The position numbers were made by a program, and so were the translations under genes. Positions 60,736 to 64,000 of a DNA stretch of 64,000 bases are shown here, one piece after another. How positions within the stretch are numbered: the first letter of the stretch is position 1; every line of letters starts with the position of its first letter. The notes beneath the pieces were generated by a model that saw nothing but the letters and a program-made list of their open reading frames with translations, was not told the origin of the DNA and searched no databases. The stretch is from assembly GCA_036571765.1 (NCBI GenBank), contig BROE01000001.1:4998322-5062321 (forward strand). The letters run 5' to 3'. The DNA is from Plecoglossus altivelis. Its lineage: Eukaryota > Chordata > Actinopteri > Osmeriformes > Plecoglossidae.

Positions 60736-61894
60736 TCTTTCCCTCATTCCTCTCTTTGTATAGTGTTTCCTCTTAGCTCTCTTTTCTCTAACACACTCCC
60801 TTTTTTCTCTCTTTCATTGATCTCTGATATTATCTTGTACTCATAACAGTCTTTTGTACTTCATCAGCAAAGCGTTAAGGTTAGGGCAGGGTTCAGAGCT
60901 TGGTCATGGCATTGACATGGCATTGGAATTGATAAGTACCATTGACACGCAACATCTTCAGTACTCAGCACTGTTTTGTGTCAAATAATGCTTTCAACAT
61001 CCTATTTTTAGGTCAACTCTACTATAGCACATTGTTTACAGTCTGAAAATATTCCATCAGATGCTGACTGTGTGTGAGTGATTGGGAATGTAATGTAGGC
61101 TTTTACCTGTGTGAAGCTCTCCAGGTTTTTCTTGACCTTAGCCAGGACAGGATTCGGACTACGAACTTTGACCTCTGGGTTCTGCTTTTGAGCCTGGATT
61201 CCTTTCCCTACCACCCTGCCTGTATAACTGAGAAAGGAACGAGAGAAAAAGAGAGAGGGAGAGAAAGAGCAGAACAGAAGGACAATGTTTAAAGCAAGGC
61301 ATTAACAGCAGCATTGCCTCATCAGTCAGCACTTTCCGATTTCAAAAAGCCTTCACAATAGAAACGCTGCGAATCAAGCCACTCGCCCAACCAAGGAACC
61401 AAAACACGAATGTTGCCTAAACACGATTCGCAAAATGTCAATGAACGAACAAAGTATTTCCAGGCGATTCCCCTGAAAGGAATCGGAGGATAGAGGAGGA
61501 AGCTTAGAGAGCCTCTCCCCTACAGAGGCCCTCAGAACAGAGCAGCGCTCCAGTACCCCAGGCACTTCTGGAGAAGACAAGACAGACCGCTGCACAAGAG
61601 AGGAGATAGACGTCAATGTGTGATGTCTCTCTATCTATCTATCTCTCTCTGTCTGTCTGTCTCTTTCTTTATCTCTCTGTCTCTCTCTTTCTCACGCTGA
61701 TTCTGCTCATTCAAGTCAACGTTGCAGTGTGCGTGCGTGTGCAGAACATGCGAGTGAGCACGTGGCGTTCCTCCAAAAAACGGATGTGAAATGCATAAAG
61801 CAGATGAATGCGAGTCCCCCTGGCTGGTGATCTGACTGATCTGAGATCTGAACTTCCTCTTCATCATGCTGAAACAGCGCTTCCAGCGTCTTCC

Positions 61895-62221
61895 ATGTCT
61901 CTCTCTCTTTCCCTCTGTCTTTCTCTCTCCCTTTCCCTCTGTCTGTCTCTGTCTCTCTCCCTTTCCCTCTGTCTGTCTCTGTCTCTCTCCCTTTCCTTCT
62001 GTCTGTCTCTGTCTCTTTCCCCTTCCTTCTGTCTGTCTTTGTCTCTCCCTTTCCCACTGTCTCTGTCTCTCTCCCTTTCCTTTTGTCTGTCTCTGTCTCT
62101 CTCCCTTTCCTTCTGTCTGTCTCTCTGTCTCTCCCTTTCCCTTTGTCTGTCTCTCTCTCCCTTTCCCTCTGTCTGTCTGTATGTCTGTCTGTCTCCCTTA
62201 TCCTCTGTCTGTCTCTCTCTT

Positions 62222-62256
<35 letters not shown>

Positions 62257-62262
62257 ACCCCT
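61895..62262. repeat. about 30-bp CT-rich minisatellite, roughly ten copies
   Basis: Units CTCTCTCCCTTTCCCTCTGT plus CTGTCTCTGT, with CCTTCTG or CCCACTG variants. The frames on both strands (Leu-Ser and Arg-Glu-Thr-Asp) come from the repeat. Confidence 0.92.
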
Positions 62263-63434
62263 CTGGCAACTCTGACTCTCCCCCATATCTCTCTCTCTCC
62301 CTCTCTGAAGCACGCATAGGGCTCTGTCATTATTCCTGCCTTACAACAAACAGGGCTTTTAATGGTAGGAACAGATGAGACTCTTGTCTTGACAAGAGGG
62401 AGACAATCGATAGTTAAGACTTCTGACTCCCACTAGCACTCGATGAGCGCGTGTACAGTATGTGGTTTGCGCATATACGAGAGCGATTGCGTAGGGGTGT
62501 GTTTTAGTGTGTGCAAGCCTGTGGGTGAGCATGCGTGTGTTTCTGTGTGGTGTGTCTAGCTTGGCAGGGGATGGTAGCATTGGTGTGCCACTCATTAGAG
62601 AGGAGGGAAAGTTCTGGATTGTTTGGTTGACAAGTGTGTGTTTCTCCAGGGTGTGTGTGTGCGCGCCTGCAGGCTCTTCTGAGTGGTTTGTTTCAGCGCA
62701 CTCGCGTGTTTAAGTTTGGTTTACACTGTGATGCACTTGTTTGTCTTCATTTGCCCTGTGCGTGTTAACGAGAGTGTGTGTGTGTGTGTGCATAAGTGAC
62801 ACACAGAGGCATGATGAAAGAAAGAGTAGGTGTGCACACATGACAATTACAAGGCCTTCCACTTCACTCACAAGCCCTCCACTCAACTGACAACAAGGGC
62901 TCCAAATTCTGCTCCTCGTTTGTCTGTTTTTTGTTAGTTAGGAGAACTTGTACAAACCATCCCTGACTACTCCACAGGCCCGACTCTCCCCCGGAGGACT
63001 CATTTAAGCTCAAAGCACTGATCCAGCATCAGTTTCAATCCACCAACACCAACTACCAGCATGAGGGCAGGAGATGAGGGCCAGATCCTGGACGACTTGT
63101 AATTCCCTCAACCCTGTATGACTCGACGCCCTACATCTTCCTTGTCCGATTCGATCCACTACGCGGGCTAGAGGTGATTGCTGGAGGGGGTGAGAAGGGA
63201 GGAAAGATCCGTGGCTCGGTTGAGAGGGAGAAGGGGTGGGTGAGCTTGACAAGGCCCAGATGCACGCAGGCTGGTATGGGGACGGGCCTCCTGATGATGC
63301 CCTGACCTGGGAGCTTTCTGGAGCTCAGGCTGTAAGGCTAACGAGAGCTGCAAGCTCACCGGGGGGACTCAATTACCACAGGCTCCAAGGCGGGTAGGGG
63401 ATTACATGCGCGCGTGTTTGTCTGTGTGTGTGCG

Positions 63435-63457
63435 CGCGCTTGTGTGTGTGTGTGTGA

Positions 63458-63506
<49 letters not shown>

Positions 63507-63522
63507 AGAAGAAGAAGAAAAA
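63435..63522. repeat. (GT)n, (GA)n and (GAA)n compound microsatellite
   Basis: Consecutive GT, GA (about 22 units) and AGA/GAAGAA runs. Confidence 0.94.
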
Positions 63523-64000
63523 GAGTGTGCTGGTTTGTGTGTGTTTGACAGAGAGGTAGATGATTACAAGAACAAAGGCTATGTTTGAAAGAGAACTCCT
63601 AGAGTAAAGTGATTCAGCTCCACTGAAGGTAAAATAGCTCCATCGATAAAGAAATGCCTGCAGGCCAGCTCTCCCAGCTCATAATGACTGTCTGGGGGTG
63701 TGTGTGCGCGCGAGTGCACGCATGCGTGTGTGTGAGGGGAACAAACAGAACAGTATAGAGAGTTATAGATTAGACAAGCGGAACTTCAGATTGCTCTAGA
63801 CCTCCTACTAGACACCAAACCCCTTAGGCCATGATTCACACACGTGCGCGCGCGCTCACATACACACACATTACTAATAATGGATCTGTAAGTTATTCAT
63901 GCCAGAGGGGATACATTTAGACTATAGCTGGAGAAGAGAACCCTTACTGAACCTTTATGAAAGCACACACAGACACATTTACACTAACAGACAGACAAAC

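Larger units (their letters stand above)
30011..64000. other. upstream intergenic region, no gene recognised
   Basis: Open frames longer than 60 codons here either lie in simple repeats or show no recognisable domain or splice support. Examples examined are 30627-31061, 37582-38127, 39765-40142, 41244-41651 and 55127-55426. No intact tRNA or transposase gene was seen. AT-rich, repeat-poor stretches (34700-35400, 49050-49320, 50530-51390, 53690-54000, 54420-55000) show nothing I can name. Exons of an unrelated gene that are short or poorly conserved could be missed. Confidence 0.55.

Noticed and set aside
61716..62378. Long Arg-Glu-Thr-Asp and Leu-Ser frames
   Set aside because: Encoded by the 30-bp CT-rich minisatellite.

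Overview
The window looks like vertebrate nuclear DNA, most likely from a teleost fish. It has one split gene with GT-AG introns, AT-rich spacers, tRNA-Cys-derived SINE remnants with the tail usual in fish SINEs, and a very high density of (CA)n, (GA)n, (GACA)n and (GGCA)n arrays. The species cannot be fixed from the sequence. There are no bacterial operons, phage genes, CRISPR arrays or intact transposase genes.

The only protein-coding gene I can support is the 5' end of a glypican on the minus strand, closest to glypican-1 (gpc1). Exon 1 (29464-29296) encodes the signal peptide and the start of the cysteine-rich core. Exon 2 (5926-5768) encodes the next 52 residues, including the CPQGYTCC block and a conserved N-glycosylation site. 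The two coding exons join in phase 1 across a 23.4 kb intron. The remaining exons (rest of the core protein, heparan sulfate attachment sites, GPI signal) would lie to the left of position 1. I found none of them in 1-5767, which I read as the start of intron 2.

Intron 1 (5927-29295) holds many satellite arrays, a 5S rRNA-derived fragment, two tRNA-derived SINE remnants, a perfect DR1 nuclear-receptor motif, a MEF2 motif, a CRE, and two low-repeat, homeodomain-motif-rich blocks that may be conserved enhancers (22.6 and 28.2 kb); a third such block lies in intron 2 (1.3 kb). The region just upstream of exon 1 (29465-30010) is the likely promoter and 5' UTR. From 30.0 to 64.0 kb I see no convincing gene. 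This stretch is upstream intergenic DNA with satellites, an 0.8 kb TG-rich array, G-quadruplex-prone runs, and isolated strong transcription-factor motifs (RFX X-box, DR1, MEF2, CRE).

Almost all long open frames in this window are by-products of repeats whose unit is a multiple of three or which lack stop codons, so they are not annotated as genes. I did not find an undescribed biological system. The items most worth a second look are the regulatory candidates around gpc1 and the unusually long strand-asymmetric arrays inside its first intron.
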